From Lelliottia nimipressuralis (GTDB taxonomy: Bacteria; Pseudomonadota; Gammaproteobacteria; Enterobacterales; Enterobacteriaceae): a DNA stretch of 64,000 bases. The position numbers and the translations under genes were made by a program. The stretch is taken from the NCBI RefSeq assembly GCF_004115925.1, contig NZ_SDDX01000002.1, positions 62,001 through 126,000 on the forward strand, written 5' to 3'. Shown in pieces: positions 1 to 8,652 of this stretch; positions within the stretch are counted from its first letter, which is position 1; each line of letters starts with the position of its first letter. A model generated the notes under the pieces. The model searched no databases and was not told the origin of the DNA. It saw only the letters and a list, made by a program, of their open reading frames with translations.

Positions 1-713
1 AGTACATCAACCCGGAAATGTGTGAGATCACCGAGGATCTGTTCTTTAACGATCCGTATCAGATCCACGAGCGCAATAACTATCCGGCGGCGCTGGAAGC
101 GGACGTGGCCGCCCTGCGCAGTGACGATCGGCTGAAAATTGCCGTCGCCTCGCTCAAGCACCGTTTCTTCTCGCAGGCCGAAGCGCTGCTGCACGGCGAT
201 ATTCACAGCGGCTCGATCTTTGTCGCAGAGGGCAGCCTGAAGGCGATTGACGCCGAGTTCGGCTATTACGGCCCGATCGGTTTTGATATCGGCACCGCCA
301 TCGGCAATCTGCTGCTGAACTTCTGCGGTCTGCCGGGCCATCTGGGTATTCGCGATGCCGCCGCCGCCCGCGAGCAGCGCCTGACGGATATTCAGGAGCT
401 ATGGAACACCTTCGCGGAACGTTTCCAGGCGCTGGCACGTGAAAAAACCCGCGATGCGGCCCTGAGCGTGCCGGGCTATGCGTCAGAATTTCTGAAAAAG
501 GTCTGGACCGATGCCATCGGTTTTTGCGGCACCGAGCTGATTCGCCGAAGCGTTGGGCTGTCGCACGTGGCGGATATCGACACGATTGCTGACGAAGCGA
601 TGCGCCACGAGTGCCTGCGCCACGCCATTACGCTCGGCAGAGCGTTGATTGTGATTGCCGACCGAATCGACAGCGCCGAAGAACTCGTGGCGCGTGTTCG
701 CCAGTACAGCTGA
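1..713 (+). CDS. mtnK: 5-methylthioribose kinase, C-terminal part (cut by window start)
   Basis: This is the last 236 residues of a roughly 400-residue kinase; the reading frame is already open at base 3. MtnK phosphorylates 5-methylthioribose with ATP in the methionine salvage pathway, in the cytosol. The sequence shows the aminoglycoside-phosphotransferase-type catalytic loop [13 protein letters not shown] and, further on, [14 protein letters not shown], the DFE-like metal-binding region typical of MtnK. The N-terminal ATP-binding lobe lies outside the window. Its usual partner mtnA would be expected beyond the left edge. The gene ends 49 bases before the convergent stop of the beta-propeller gene, with a REP palindrome between them. 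Identification rests on recognised family motifs and is strong. Confidence 0.9.
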   Translation, partial: YINPEMCEITEDLFFNDPYQIHERNNYPAALEADVAALRSDDRLKIAVASLKHRFFSQAEALLHGDIHSGSIFVAEGSLKAIDAEFGYYGPIGFDIGTAIGNLLLNFCGLPGHLGIRDAAAAREQRLTDIQELWNTFAERFQALAREKTRDAALSVPGYASEFLKKVWTDAIGFCGTELIRRSVGLSHVADIDTIADEAMRHECLRHAITLGRALIVIADRIDSAEELVARVRQYS

Positions 714-726
714 TTCCGTAACTCTT

Positions 727-753
727 GCCGGGTGGCGATATCGCCTGCCCGGC
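727..753. repeat. REP-type palindrome
   Basis: A GCCGGGTGGCG...CGCCTGCCCGGC inverted repeat lies between two convergent genes. Similar palindromes recur at 2020-2088, 8619-8645, 13368-13397, 19404-19435 and 34785-34857, which fits enterobacterial repetitive extragenic palindromes. Confidence 0.75.
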
Positions 754-762
754 CTGTCACAC

Positions 763-2007
763 TTATCCCAGATACTCAATCACCGACAGCCCGCCGTTGT
801 AATCCGTGCTGTAGATAATCCCCTGCGCATCCACAAACACGTCGCATGACTGAATCACCTGCGGGCGATGAGGGCGCGTGTCCATCATCTTCTCCGGCGC
901 GGCCGGAACCAGCGCGCCGGTTTCCACCGGGCGGTACGGATTCGAAATGTCGTACGCGCGCACGCCTGCATTCTGGTAGGTGGCGAATATCAGCGTCGAA
1001 CTGATAAAACTCCCGGGCCGGTTTTCATGCAGGTTGTGCGGCCCGAAGTGCGCCCCTTTCGCCACGTAATCTGTCTCTTCCGGCTGCGGGAAGGTCGAGA
1101 TACTGACCGGGTTCGACGGCTCGCGGATATCAAACAGCCAGATCAGCTTTTCACCGTCCTCCTGGTTATCGAGCACCGCTTCGTCCAGCACCACCAGCAG
1201 GTCCCTATCGGGCAGCGGCAGCGCGGTGTGCGTTCCACCGCCAAACGGCGGGCTCCAGTTACGATGGCTAATCAGCTTCGGCTGGGTTCTGTCCTTCACA
1301 TCCAGCAGGGTCAGCCCGCCGTCGCGCCAGCTGCCGTAGGCGGTATCGCCCGCGATGATCGCATGATGCAGCGCGTAGCGTTTGCCCTCCGGCCAGCCCG
1401 GTTGTTCGCCTGCCGCCTGATTCATCCCCGGCAGCCACCAGCGGCCTGCCACTTCCGGTTTGCGCGGGTCGGCAAGATCGATAGTCAGGAAAATGTAGTC
1501 GGTAAAGCCGTCAATCAGCGCCGAGACATACGCCCAGCGCCCGCCGACGTACCAGATGCGGTGAATGCCGATCCCGTCGAGTGACAAGAAGCTGATTTCA
1601 CGCGGTTTGTCCGGCGTGGAGATATCAAAAATTCGCAGCCCTGCGCTCCAGCCTTTGTCCTGCACGTCGCTGACGGTGTGCCCTACCTGGCGGGTGTAGT
1701 AGACCTTTTCATCAGCGAAACGGGCGTCGGCAAACAGATCGCGGGCGTTGATGACCAGTAACAGATCGTCATGGGCCTGGAGATGCACATTCCAGGTGCC
1801 GGGCGGCGCAGGGACGTAGCCCGCCGCTTTGGGATTTTTCGGGTCACGTACGTCGACGATGGAAAAGCCCTGCGACACCATATGCCCGATGTAGGCAAAG
1901 CCGCGATGGACCATCAGCTGAACGCCGTCCGGGCGACCGCCCTGATCGCTGTGACCGATGAGCCGCATATTGCGGCTGTATTCCGGTGTAGGTAATTGAG
2001 AGGACAT
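763..2007 (-). CDS. LVIVD-repeat beta-propeller protein of unknown function
   Basis: The 414-residue protein is made of repeats of the pattern ...hhhxVxD..(D/N)PxxPxxxG..., for example FSIVDVRDPKNPKAAG, LRIFDISTPDKPRE, LTLLDVKDRTQPKL and VRAYDISNPYRPVE. These are the LVIVD repeats that build a beta-propeller. There is no signal peptide or membrane segment, so it is probably cytosolic. It is the last gene of a leftward operon after the sugar-type ABC importer, separated from the binding-protein gene by 84 bases that hold a double REP palindrome. This context suggests a role with the imported compound, as a lyase, hydrolase or binding scaffold, but no catalytic motif is recognisable. The family assignment is good and the function is unknown. 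Confidence 0.75.
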   Translation of the reverse strand: MSSQLPTPEYSRNMRLIGHSDQGGRPDGVQLMVHRGFAYIGHMVSQGFSIVDVRDPKNPKAAGYVPAPPGTWNVHLQAHDDLLLVINARDLFADARFADEKVYYTRQVGHTVSDVQDKGWSAGLRIFDISTPDKPREISFLSLDGIGIHRIWYVGGRWAYVSALIDGFTDYIFLTIDLADPRKPEVAGRWWLPGMNQAAGEQPGWPEGKRYALHHAIIAGDTAYGSWRDGGLTLLDVKDRTQPKLISHRNWSPPFGGGTHTALPLPDRDLLVVLDEAVLDNQEDGEKLIWLFDIREPSNPVSISTFPQPEETDYVAKGAHFGPHNLHENRPGSFISSTLIFATYQNAGVRAYDISNPYRPVETGALVPAAPEKMMDTRPHRPQVIQSCDVFVDAQGIIYSTDYNGGLSVIEYLG

Positions 2008-2019
2008 ATCCGTTCCTTT

Positions 2020-2088
2020 TGCCGGATGGCGGCTACGCCTTCTCCGGCCTACAGAACGTAGGCCCGGTTAGCGCAGCGCCACCGGGCA
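2020..2088. repeat. Double REP palindrome (BIME-like)
   Basis: Two inverted-repeat units, about 2021-2048 (GCCGGATGGCGG...CTCCGGC) and 2062-2087 (GCCCGG...CCGGGC), lie head to head in the gap between the binding-protein gene and the beta-propeller gene of the same operon. Such elements often stabilise upstream mRNA or lower downstream expression. Confidence 0.75.
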
Positions 2089-2091
2089 ATA

Positions 2092-3156
2092 TTATTTGCT
2101 CTTCGCTTCCAGGGTCGCAAACCACGGCGCGACGAAATCTTCGGTCTGGCCCCAGCCCGGAATGATTTTCCCAAGTGATGCCACATTGACCGCACCCGGC
2201 TGGGCCGCCAGCAGCGCCTGCGGAATTGCCGCTGCTTTAAAGTCGTAGGTGGCTGGCGTGGTTTCACCTGCGATTTTATTGGCGATCAGGCGCACGTTAG
2301 TGGCACCAATCAGTTTTGGATCAACCGCCACGCTCACTTTCCACGGGCTGCCGGATTCACGCATCAGCTGCAGATCCTGGTTCGAAATATCGATGCTGTA
2401 GAGTTTGATCTCGGTGCGACCATTCTCTTTCAGCGCTTTGTAAGCACCCTGGCTGAAGGCATCCCAGGTTCCCCAGATCGCATCGATTTGGCCTTTCGGG
2501 TACTTCGCCAACACCGCGCCCACTTTGTTCGCCGTATCGCCCTGCACGTCAGAGGACACCGCGCCGATCGACTCCAGCTCTTTGATGCCCGGATACTCTT
2601 TTTGCAGCGCCTGGTACGCCGCCTGACGGCGCTCCATCGGCGGGAAACCCGCGACCCACAGCTTGATAATATTGGCTTTGCCGTTGAAATCTTTCGCCAG
2701 TTGGCCGAAGGAGAGATTCGTCAGGGAGGCATCATCCTGCTGGGTGACGGTCACGCCCGGAATCTCACCGTTGACGGCCGTATCAAACACCGCCACTTTG
2801 ATCCCGGCATCCACGGCCTTTTTCACCAGCGCCGTGGAGTAGGGATCGCGGCCCTGGGAGAGAATAATCCCGTCATATTTCTGGCTGATGGCCTGGTTGA
2901 CGAAATCCTGGAATTTGGCGTCATCGCCGTTGCTTAAAAAGGTGCTGACTTTAAAGCCGAGCTTTTTCCCTTCCTGAATCGCGCCCGAGACAAACTGCGT
3001 GGTGTTGTCGTCGGAGCCAAGGTTGCGGATCACCGCGATACGAATCGGTCCGTCATGATTTGCAATCGCCGCCGGAACGGGTGCTGGGGTGGCCGCGTAA
3101 CCCGGTAACGCGGTCAGTAACCCCAGCGCCACCAAAGAGAGTGCTATTTTCTTCAT
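2092..3156 (-). CDS. Periplasmic sugar-binding protein of an ABC importer (RbsB type)
   Basis: The 354-residue protein begins with a classic Sec signal peptide, MKKIALSLVALGLLTALPGYA, cleaved around residue 21-22. The mature part is a type I periplasmic binding protein (Peripla_BP_4-like): IRIAVIRNLGSDDN near the start, YDGIILSQGRDP, VAVFDTAVNGEIPGV and DAIWGTWDAFSQGAYKAL. The family binds pentoses, hexoses, autoinducer-2 or related compounds and delivers them to an RbsC-type permease. The gene starts 20 bases after the permease stop and is followed by the beta-propeller gene. The ligand cannot be read from the sequence. If the upstream permease is truly broken, this protein would be an orphan receptor. 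Confidence 0.85.
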   Translation of the reverse strand: MKKIALSLVALGLLTALPGYAATPAPVPAAIANHDGPIRIAVIRNLGSDDNTTQFVSGAIQEGKKLGFKVSTFLSNGDDAKFQDFVNQAISQKYDGIILSQGRDPYSTALVKKAVDAGIKVAVFDTAVNGEIPGVTVTQQDDASLTNLSFGQLAKDFNGKANIIKLWVAGFPPMERRQAAYQALQKEYPGIKELESIGAVSSDVQGDTANKVGAVLAKYPKGQIDAIWGTWDAFSQGAYKALKENGRTEIKLYSIDISNQDLQLMRESGSPWKVSVAVDPKLIGATNVRLIANKIAGETTPATYDFKAAAIPQALLAAQPGAVNVASLGKIIPGWGQTEDFVAPWFATLEAKSK

Positions 3157-3176
3157 TCTGTTATCCCATTGTGTTG

Positions 3177-4171
3177 TTAACGTTTTTGTATGTAGGTAAT
3201 CGCCAGTGCCACTGCCAGCACCAGCCCTTTTATAATGTCCATGGCGTAATACGGAACCGAGAGCATTACCAGCCCGTTCGACAGCACGCCTAAAATCACC
3301 GCCCCCACCAGAGTTCCCAGTGCGTTGGGTTTACCGGAACCCGCCAGCGAGAAGCCAATCCACGCCGCGGCTACCGCGTCCATCAGATAACCGCCGCCCG
3401 CATTGACCTGAGAAGATCCAATGCGTGACGCCAGCAAAATGCCGCCTAACCCGGCCAGCAGAGAGGCAATCACATACGCCGCCACTTTGTAGCGCGTGGT
3501 GCGAATTCCAGACAGACGCGCCGCTTCCGGGTTTCCGCCGATGGCGTACATGCGTCGTCCGTGGGTGGTCAGGGAGAGGCCCAGCTGCGCCAGCACCGTC
3601 ACCACCAGCATGATGATCACAATGGTCGGCACCTGGCCGAGCAGCCCGAACGCCGCCGGAATAGTCCCTTCAGCCATGTCGCCGCTCGGCAGCACCATGT
3701 TTTCGGTAATCGATCCGCCGTAGCTGTAGGTCATCGCCACGCCCTGAATCACAAACAGACTGGCGAGGGTCGCCAGCATGTCCGGAATCCGCAGGATGAC
3801 AATCAGGAAGGCGTTAAACAGCCCGACCAGCGTACAGAGCGCCAGGGTGATCAGAATCGACTCGGTGGTGCCGTAGCCGTGCCAGACGAAGAGTGAAATC
3901 ACCAGCGCATTGGCCAGCGACGCCGTCGAGCCTACGGAGAGATCAAACCCGCCGACGGTCAGGGAGATCGACACCCGATGGCAATCACAGTCACAATGGC
4001 GATGGAGCGTAAGATATTGATGATGTTAAAAGGATCGAGGAAGTTGTCCGATGCGATGCCAAAAATCGCCACCAGCGCGACAACGGTCAGCAACATGCCC
4101 CATTTGTAGAGAAAATCGAAAAACTGCTGACGGCCCGACGCCGTCGCATTCACTGAAAGGGCCTTGCTCAC
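3177..4171 (-). pseudogene. RbsC-type ABC permease interrupted by a one-base frameshift
   Basis: The gene starts with GTG at 4171, overlapping the ATPase stop by four bases (GTGA), with a good GGAGG-like ribosome site just inside the ATPase end. The first ~65 residues read through one membrane segment to ...VTVIAIG and then go out of frame to a stop. The rest, beginning with SISLTVGGFDLSVGS, is the conserved core of the BPD_transp_2 family, but it lies in another frame. At 3974-3976 the coding strand reads ATCGGGTGTCG. One more G in that run (GGGG) would give AIGVSISLTVGG and a normal permease of about 331 residues. This is either a real inactivating or phase-variable mutation in a G run, or a sequencing/assembly error. 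All other conserved parts look intact, which suggests a recent event or an error. Confidence 0.85.
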
Positions 4172-5670
4172 GACGCCGTACCTCCGGTTGAATAATAAAG
4201 TAATGTCTCTTCGCGGGCCTGCACCCCGGCGACTTCCGCCACGATGCGCCCGTCCCACAGCACGCAGATGCGATCGCACAATCCCACCAGCTCGGCGAAT
4301 TCGCCAGAGGCATAAATCACCCCTTTGCCTTCGCGCGCCAGGCCATCAATCAGCTGGAACAGATCGGTTTTGGCCTTCACGTCCACGCCTTTGGTCGGCT
4401 CGTCAAAAATCAGTACGCTGGCGTTGCCGCGCAGCCATTTGCCAATCGCCACTTTCTGCTGATTGCCGCCTGACAGACGACGTAAAACCTGCCCCGGCCC
4501 CCGCGCACGAATACCGACGCGGGCGATCACCTCCTCAGCCCAGCGCCACGCCTGACGATGTCCAAACAGGCTCCAGCGCGAGAAGCTGTGATCTGCGCTA
4601 ACGGCCAGATTCATGCTCACCGGCTCGTCGATAAAAATGCCCTCTTTGCGCCGCTCTTCCGGCACCAGCGCCAGCCCGCGCAGCACAGAGTCCGCCGGAT
4701 CGCGCGGCTGCCACGGCTGATGGTTCAGCTCTGCGCGATCGACACGGCTTTTCGTTGCGCCAAACAGCGCTTTGCACAGCTCGGTTTTACCTGCCCCGGC
4801 AAGCCCGGCAATGCCAAGAATTTCGCCCTTGCGCAGGTGCAGGGAGATATCTTTCAGCAGCGCTTCGTCGTGCAGCCCTTCCACGCGCAGCAAGGTTTCG
4901 TCACTGTGCGGCGGTCGCGCAGGCGGATAAATATCACTCAGCTCATGACCGAGCATCTTCTCGACGATATCTTCACCGGAGAGTAAAGCCATCGGCCCGG
5001 ACTCAATCAGCTTGCCGTCGCGCAGCACCGTTAAGGTGTCGCAAATGGCTTTCAGCTCATGAATGCGATGGGAGATAAACACCACGCCGATCCCCTGCTG
5101 TTGCAGGCGTCGGACCACCGCGAACAGGCGCTCGCTTTCGTGCGCGTCCAGCGGTGCGGTCGGCTCATCCAGAATCAGAAAACGACAGTGATGCGACAAC
5201 GCCCGCGCCAGCAGAATTTGCTGCTTTTCGGCGAGGGTGCAGCTATCGATGGAACGACGGACATTAAGGGAGATATCCAGCTGCGCCAGGGCCTGCTGCG
5301 CCTGCTCGCGAATCGCGCGCCAGCGGTAGCGATGGCCCGGCTGCGCCAGATTATCGAGCATAATGTTTTCGGCGATACTGAGGCCCGGGATCAGCGCCAC
5401 GTCCACCTCCTGCTGCACCAGGTGAATGCCCAGCCGTTTGGCGTCCAGCGGTTCACGAATGGCCACTGGCTGATTATTAATGCTGATCTCGCCCTCGTAG
5501 TGGTCATGCGTGCCGCAGAGCACCGCCATCAGCGTCGATTTCCCTGCCCCGTTGGCCCCCGTCAGCGCATGGACAGAACCGCCCGTCAGGGTGAAATCCA
5601 CGCGCGACAATGCCTGAAAGCCGGAAAAGGCCAGGCTGATACCGCGCATCTCAAGGCGACTGGAACCCAT
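4168..5670 (-). CDS. Sugar ABC transporter ATP-binding protein (RbsA-like, two NBDs)
   Basis: At 500 residues this is the usual size of the duplicated RbsA/MglA-type ATPase. The first nucleotide-binding domain has Walker A GANGAGKST and Walker B FLILDEPTAPLD, but its ABC signature reads CTLAEKQQ instead of LSGGQ. The second has GLAGAGKTEL, a full signature LSGGNQQKV and LIFDEPTKGVD. Such asymmetric sites are common in this family. It would energise the permease encoded next and is the first gene of the leftward operon ATPase, permease, binding protein, beta-propeller. The start ATG at 5670 follows an AAGAAGGAATG-like ribosome site. It is divergent from hcxA across a 162-base regulatory gap. 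Confidence 0.9.
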   Translation of the reverse strand: MGSSRLEMRGISLAFSGFQALSRVDFTLTGGSVHALTGANGAGKSTLMAVLCGTHDHYEGEISINNQPVAIREPLDAKRLGIHLVQQEVDVALIPGLSIAENIMLDNLAQPGHRYRWRAIREQAQQALAQLDISLNVRRSIDSCTLAEKQQILLARALSHHCRFLILDEPTAPLDAHESERLFAVVRRLQQQGIGVVFISHRIHELKAICDTLTVLRDGKLIESGPMALLSGEDIVEKMLGHELSDIYPPARPPHSDETLLRVEGLHDEALLKDISLHLRKGEILGIAGLAGAGKTELCKALFGATKSRVDRAELNHQPWQPRDPADSVLRGLALVPEERRKEGIFIDEPVSMNLAVSADHSFSRWSLFGHRQAWRWAEEVIARVGIRARGPGQVLRRLSGGNQQKVAIGKWLRGNASVLIFDEPTKGVDVKAKTDLFQLIDGLAREGKGVIYASGEFAELVGLCDRICVLWDGRIVAEVAGVQAREETLLYYSTGGTAS

Positions 5671-5832
5671 CCGCTGTCATTCCTTCTTATTTAATATTTT
5701 GATTTATGGAATTTTTCACAGCTCGGGTTGACTGGCAATGATAGAAAAGGCATAAGATAAAGCTAAATATTATTAGCCATCCGGATGTCCAGACATAACA
5801 TCGGGTTAGCGCTTCGCAAAAAGGACACCCTC
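5671..5832. promoter_or_regulatory. Divergent promoter region, sugar ABC operon / hcxA, with met-box-like octamers
   Basis: This AT-rich gap separates the leftward importer operon from hcxA. At 5775-5798 three successive octamers, AGCCATCC, GGATGTCC and AGACATAA, each match the MetJ box AGACGTCT at five of eight positions. MetJ control would fit the methionine-salvage gene mtnK nearby, but the matches are weak. No carbohydrate-repressor palindrome stands out. Confidence 0.4.
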
Positions 5833-6921
5833 ATGAGTCACACTGATATTCGCGTCGTACCCGGCCCGGCAAACTATTTCTCCCACAACGGCAGCCTTGC
5901 GCGCCTGAGCGATTTCTTCACCCCGGAACAGCTGTCCCGCGCGGTGTGGATTTACGGTGAGCGCGCCATCGAAGGTGCCCGCCCGTTCCTGCCTGACAGC
6001 TTCCACGCCGCAGGCGCGAAGCATCTGCTGTTTAAAGGCCACTGCAGCGAGCGCGATGTCACCCATCTGGTGAATGACGCGGGCGATGACGTCAGCGTGG
6101 TGATCGGCGTGGGCGGCGGCGCAGTGATGGACACGGTCAAAGCCGTGGCGCGTCGTCTGGGTGCGCCGTTCGTTGGCATTCCGACTATCGCCGCCACCTG
6201 CGCGGCCTGGACGCCGCTGTCCGTGTGGTACAACGACGCCGGTCAGGCGCTTCAGTTTGAGATATTCGATGACGCCAACTTCCTGGTGCTGGTCGAGCCA
6301 CAGATTATCCTCAACGCCCCGGCGGAATACCTGCTGGCGGGTATCGGCGACACGCTGGCGAAATGGTACGAAGCGGTGGTGCTGGCACCGAAACCGGAAG
6401 CGCTGCCTCTGACGGTGCGGCTTGGCATTAACGGCGCGCTGGCGATCCGCGACGTGCTGCTGGAGAGCAGCGAGCAGGCGCTGGCCGATCAGGCGCGCGG
6501 CGAACAAACTCAGGCGTTTCGCGATGTGGTCGACGCCATTATCGCCGGTGGCGGGATGGTTGGCGGGCTGGGCGAGCGCTATACCCGCGTGGCGGCCGCG
6601 CATGCGGTGCATAACGGTTTAACGGTTCTGCCGCAGACCGAAAAATTCCTCCACGGCACCAAAGTGGCCTACGGCATTCTGGTGCAGAGCGCCCTGCTCG
6701 GTCAGGACGATGTTCTCGCGCAGTTAATTGCGTCGTATCAGCGTTTTCATCTGCCAACGACCCTTCGCGAACTGGAGGTGGATATTAACAACCGCGCTGA
6801 ACTGGATAAGGTGATCGCCCATACGCTGCGCCCGGTAGAGTCGATTCACTCTCTGCCGGTGACACTTACGCCCGAGTCGCTTTACGCCGCATTGGTGAAG
6901 GTGGAAAACCTCAGCCGCTAA
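5833..6921 (+). CDS. hcxA: Hydroxycarboxylate dehydrogenase A (YbdH)
   Basis: The 362-residue protein closely resembles E. coli YbdH/HcxA over its whole length. It belongs to the iron-containing alcohol/glycerol dehydrogenase family and reduces 2-oxo acids such as 2-oxobutanoate and 2-oxoglutarate with NAD(P)H. Visible features are the dinucleotide motif VVIGVGGGAVMDTVKA, PTIAATCAAWTPLS, and the metal-site region AAHAVHNGLTVLPQ followed by FLHGTKVAYG. The ATG at 5833 was chosen because it has AAAAAGGA upstream and matches the E. coli N-terminus; an in-frame ATG at 5785 would add 16 unlikely residues. In E. coli hcxA lies next to ybdL (methionine aminotransferase) and near ybdD-cstA. Here ybdL is missing from this side and a sugar importer takes its place. 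Confidence 0.93.
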   Translation: MSHTDIRVVPGPANYFSHNGSLARLSDFFTPEQLSRAVWIYGERAIEGARPFLPDSFHAAGAKHLLFKGHCSERDVTHLVNDAGDDVSVVIGVGGGAVMDTVKAVARRLGAPFVGIPTIAATCAAWTPLSVWYNDAGQALQFEIFDDANFLVLVEPQIILNAPAEYLLAGIGDTLAKWYEAVVLAPKPEALPLTVRLGINGALAIRDVLLESSEQALADQARGEQTQAFRDVVDAIIAGGGMVGGLGERYTRVAAAHAVHNGLTVLPQTEKFLHGTKVAYGILVQSALLGQDDVLAQLIASYQRFHLPTTLRELEVDINNRAELDKVIAHTLRPVESIHSLPVTLTPESLYAALVKVENLSR

Positions 6922-6978
6922 TCGCTTCGACCGTCTATACCTAATGATGATTCTCACCACTCTCGCAACGAGGTCATC

Positions 6979-7722
6979 ATGCAGATCGATTTAACGGGTA
7001 AGAAGGCGCTGGTTACTGGTGCCAGTCGTGGTTTGGGCCGTGCCATCGCGCTATCCCTGGCTCAGGCCGGGGCCGACGTGGTTATTACGTATGAAAAATC
7101 CGCTGATAAAGCCCAGGCCGTCGCCGCAGAGATAGCGGCGCTGGGACGCAACAGCGAGGCCATTCAGGCAGACAGCGCCAGCGCAGAGGCCATTCAGGAT
7201 GCCGTTACGCAGGCGGCACGCACGCTCGGTGGGCTGGATATTCTGGTCAATAACGCCGGGATTGCGCGCGGCGGTCCGCTGGAGTCCATGACGCTTGCGG
7301 ACATTGATGCCCTTATCAACGTCAACATTCGCGGCGTGGTGATCGCCACTCAGGCCGCGCTGGTCCATCTGTCTGACGGCGGTCGCATCATCAATATCGG
7401 CAGCTGTCTCGCCAACCGCGTCGCCCAGCCGGGCATTGCAGTCTATTCCATGACGAAATCGGCGCTTAACTCCCTGACCCGAGGTCTGGCCCGCGATCTG
7501 GGACCGCGCGGCATCACCGTCAATCTGGTCCATCCCGGCCCTACCAATAGCGACATGAACCCGGAAGATGGCGAGCAGGCCGACTCTCAGCGCCAGCTGA
7601 TCGCCATCGGTCATTACGGCCAGCCGGAAGATATCGCGGCGGCGGTCACCTTCCTGGCAAGCTCGGCGGCAGGACAAATCTCCGGCACCGGTCTGGATGT
7701 GGATGGCGGCCTCAATGCCTGA
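6979..7722 (+). CDS. SDR-family oxidoreductase (FabG-like)
   Basis: This 247-residue classical short-chain dehydrogenase/reductase shows the cofactor motif TGASRGLG (residues 12-19), NNAG, a catalytic serine in INIGSCLA, the YSMTK catalytic pair, and the C-terminal ISGTGLDVDGG typical of the family. It has an acidic residue missing after beta-2 (VVITYEKSADK), which hints at NADPH use. It starts 57 bases after hcxA with an AACGAGG ribosome site and could be cotranscribed. Family members labelled 3-oxoacyl-ACP reductase are often sugar or secondary-alcohol dehydrogenases, so the substrate is open; the neighbouring ABC operon makes a carbohydrate substrate possible. Confidence 0.85.
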   Translation: MQIDLTGKKALVTGASRGLGRAIALSLAQAGADVVITYEKSADKAQAVAAEIAALGRNSEAIQADSASAEAIQDAVTQAARTLGGLDILVNNAGIARGGPLESMTLADIDALINVNIRGVVIATQAALVHLSDGGRIINIGSCLANRVAQPGIAVYSMTKSALNSLTRGLARDLGPRGITVNLVHPGPTNSDMNPEDGEQADSQRQLIAIGHYGQPEDIAAAVTFLASSAAGQISGTGLDVDGGLNA

Positions 7723-7760
7723 GACTTTTTTGCCGCCCTGATTCCAGGTTTTTTGCACGC

Positions 7761-7797
7761 CTCTGTCGCCTGACAGAGCGCTTGCGAGGGGCCTCGC
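7761..7797 (+). terminator. Tandem hairpins after the SDR gene
   Basis: Two back-to-back stems follow the SDR stop: CTCTGTC/GACAGAG (7761-7767 with 7772-7778) and GCGAGG/CCTCGC (7784-7789 with 7792-7797). There is no run of T after them, so a Rho-independent role is only possible. Upstream of the next gene, 7798-7988 shows no other clear signal. Confidence 0.35.
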
Positions 7798-7988
7798 AGC
7801 CTTCTATTTTGCCTCTTTCACCCGCAAATTCTGTGCCTGACAGTGCCCATAAGAAATTCGGAAATTGTCTAATAGTCTTATTATTTCCTTATAAAAACTG
7901 TGGGTGTAAAGTGCGTAGATTCAAATCGATTTGTTGGTCAAAAAACGCAGAACCTCAACCACTTATCTGCATGAGGAGATTGTGCACT

Positions 7989-8393
7989 ATGGCTGTTCAG
8001 CTAATTCAGGATGAAGAAGGAACAACGCAGTTTGTGGTGATCCCCTGGCATGAATATTCGCGCATGTGTTTACAGCTGTCGGAAAACGATGACGAGAGGG
8101 ATAGCGATCTGGAAGATATCGAGTGTGAGCACGATACCTATGATGATGTCGAGCTACCGGGTGATGTCTGCGACGTGATGCATAAAGAAAACGTCAGTTT
8201 GCAGGCTGCATGGCGTATTTTGCGCGGCTTATCTCAACAGGACGTTGCCGACAAACTGGGCATCAGTCAGTCTGCCGTTTCACAACTCGAGGCGCTCGAC
8301 TCACGCCCGCAAAAGCGCACGCGTGAAAAACTTGCGGCCATTTATGGCTGCACGCAGGAGCAGATCAGTCTGTATCACCCGAAAGAGGGTTAA
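7989..8393 (+). CDS. Small XRE-type HTH protein with antitoxin-like N-terminus
   Basis: The 134-residue protein has an N-terminal segment [20 protein letters not shown] that resembles the start of Phd/RelB-type antitoxins. A very acidic linker (residues 34-57) follows, then a Cro/C1-type helix-turn-helix around residues 78-100 ([21 protein letters not shown]). It is likely a DNA-binding regulator. ATG 7989 follows AGGAG at a slightly long spacing; an in-frame ATG at 7971 would add six residues. No toxin-like partner is adjacent. The stop overlaps the convergent ybdD stop by four bases. The target is not evident. Confidence 0.75.
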   Translation: MAVQLIQDEEGTTQFVVIPWHEYSRMCLQLSENDDERDSDLEDIECEHDTYDDVELPGDVCDVMHKENVSLQAAWRILRGLSQQDVADKLGISQSAVSQLEALDSRPQKRTREKLAAIYGCTQEQISLYHPKEG

Positions 8394-8587
8394 CAGCACT
8401 TCGCCCCACCTTTGCTGCCGTAACGGGCGTCCTGACGATCGCGGAAAAATTCCTCGTAGGTCATTGGCGTCTGGTCCGGATGCGTAACCCGCATATGCTC
8501 GACATAATTGTCATAGTCCGGCACGCCGATCATCATTTTGGCCGCCTGGCCGAGGTATTTCCCTGCTTTGGATAAGGTATCGAACAT
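8390..8587 (-). CDS. ybdD: YbdD, small CstA-associated protein
   Basis: The 65-residue protein matches E. coli YbdD nearly residue for residue: [13 protein letters not shown] start, [27 protein letters not shown] and a C-terminal Cys-Cys. The family (DUF466/KCC-type) is nearly always encoded right after CstA or BtsT transporters and may support their function. The start at 8587 fits the E. coli length; a longer frame up to 8647 would run through a REP palindrome and is unlikely. It follows cstA by 65 bases and forms the second gene of that operon. Confidence 0.93.
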   Translation of the reverse strand: MFDTLSKAGKYLGQAAKMMIGVPDYDNYVEHMRVTHPDQTPMTYEEFFRDRQDARYGSKGGAKCC

Positions 8588-8618
8588 GATTCGGTTCCCG
8601 GAGTGGTGAAAATAGCAG

Positions 8619-8645
8619 GCCGGGTGAGCGCAAGCGCCACCCGGC
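8619..8645. repeat. REP-type palindrome between cstA and ybdD
   Basis: The inverted repeat GCCGGGTGagcgcaagcgcCACCCGGC sits in the cstA-ybdD intergenic gap. It may set the relative expression of the two genes by blocking exonucleases after cstA. Confidence 0.75.
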
Positions 8646-8652
8646 ATGATGA

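Noticed and set aside
4168-5670. A defective importer ATPase because of the degenerate first signature (CTLAEKQQ)
   Set aside because: Asymmetric nucleotide sites are common in two-domain RbsA/MglA-type ATPases, and the second site is canonical.
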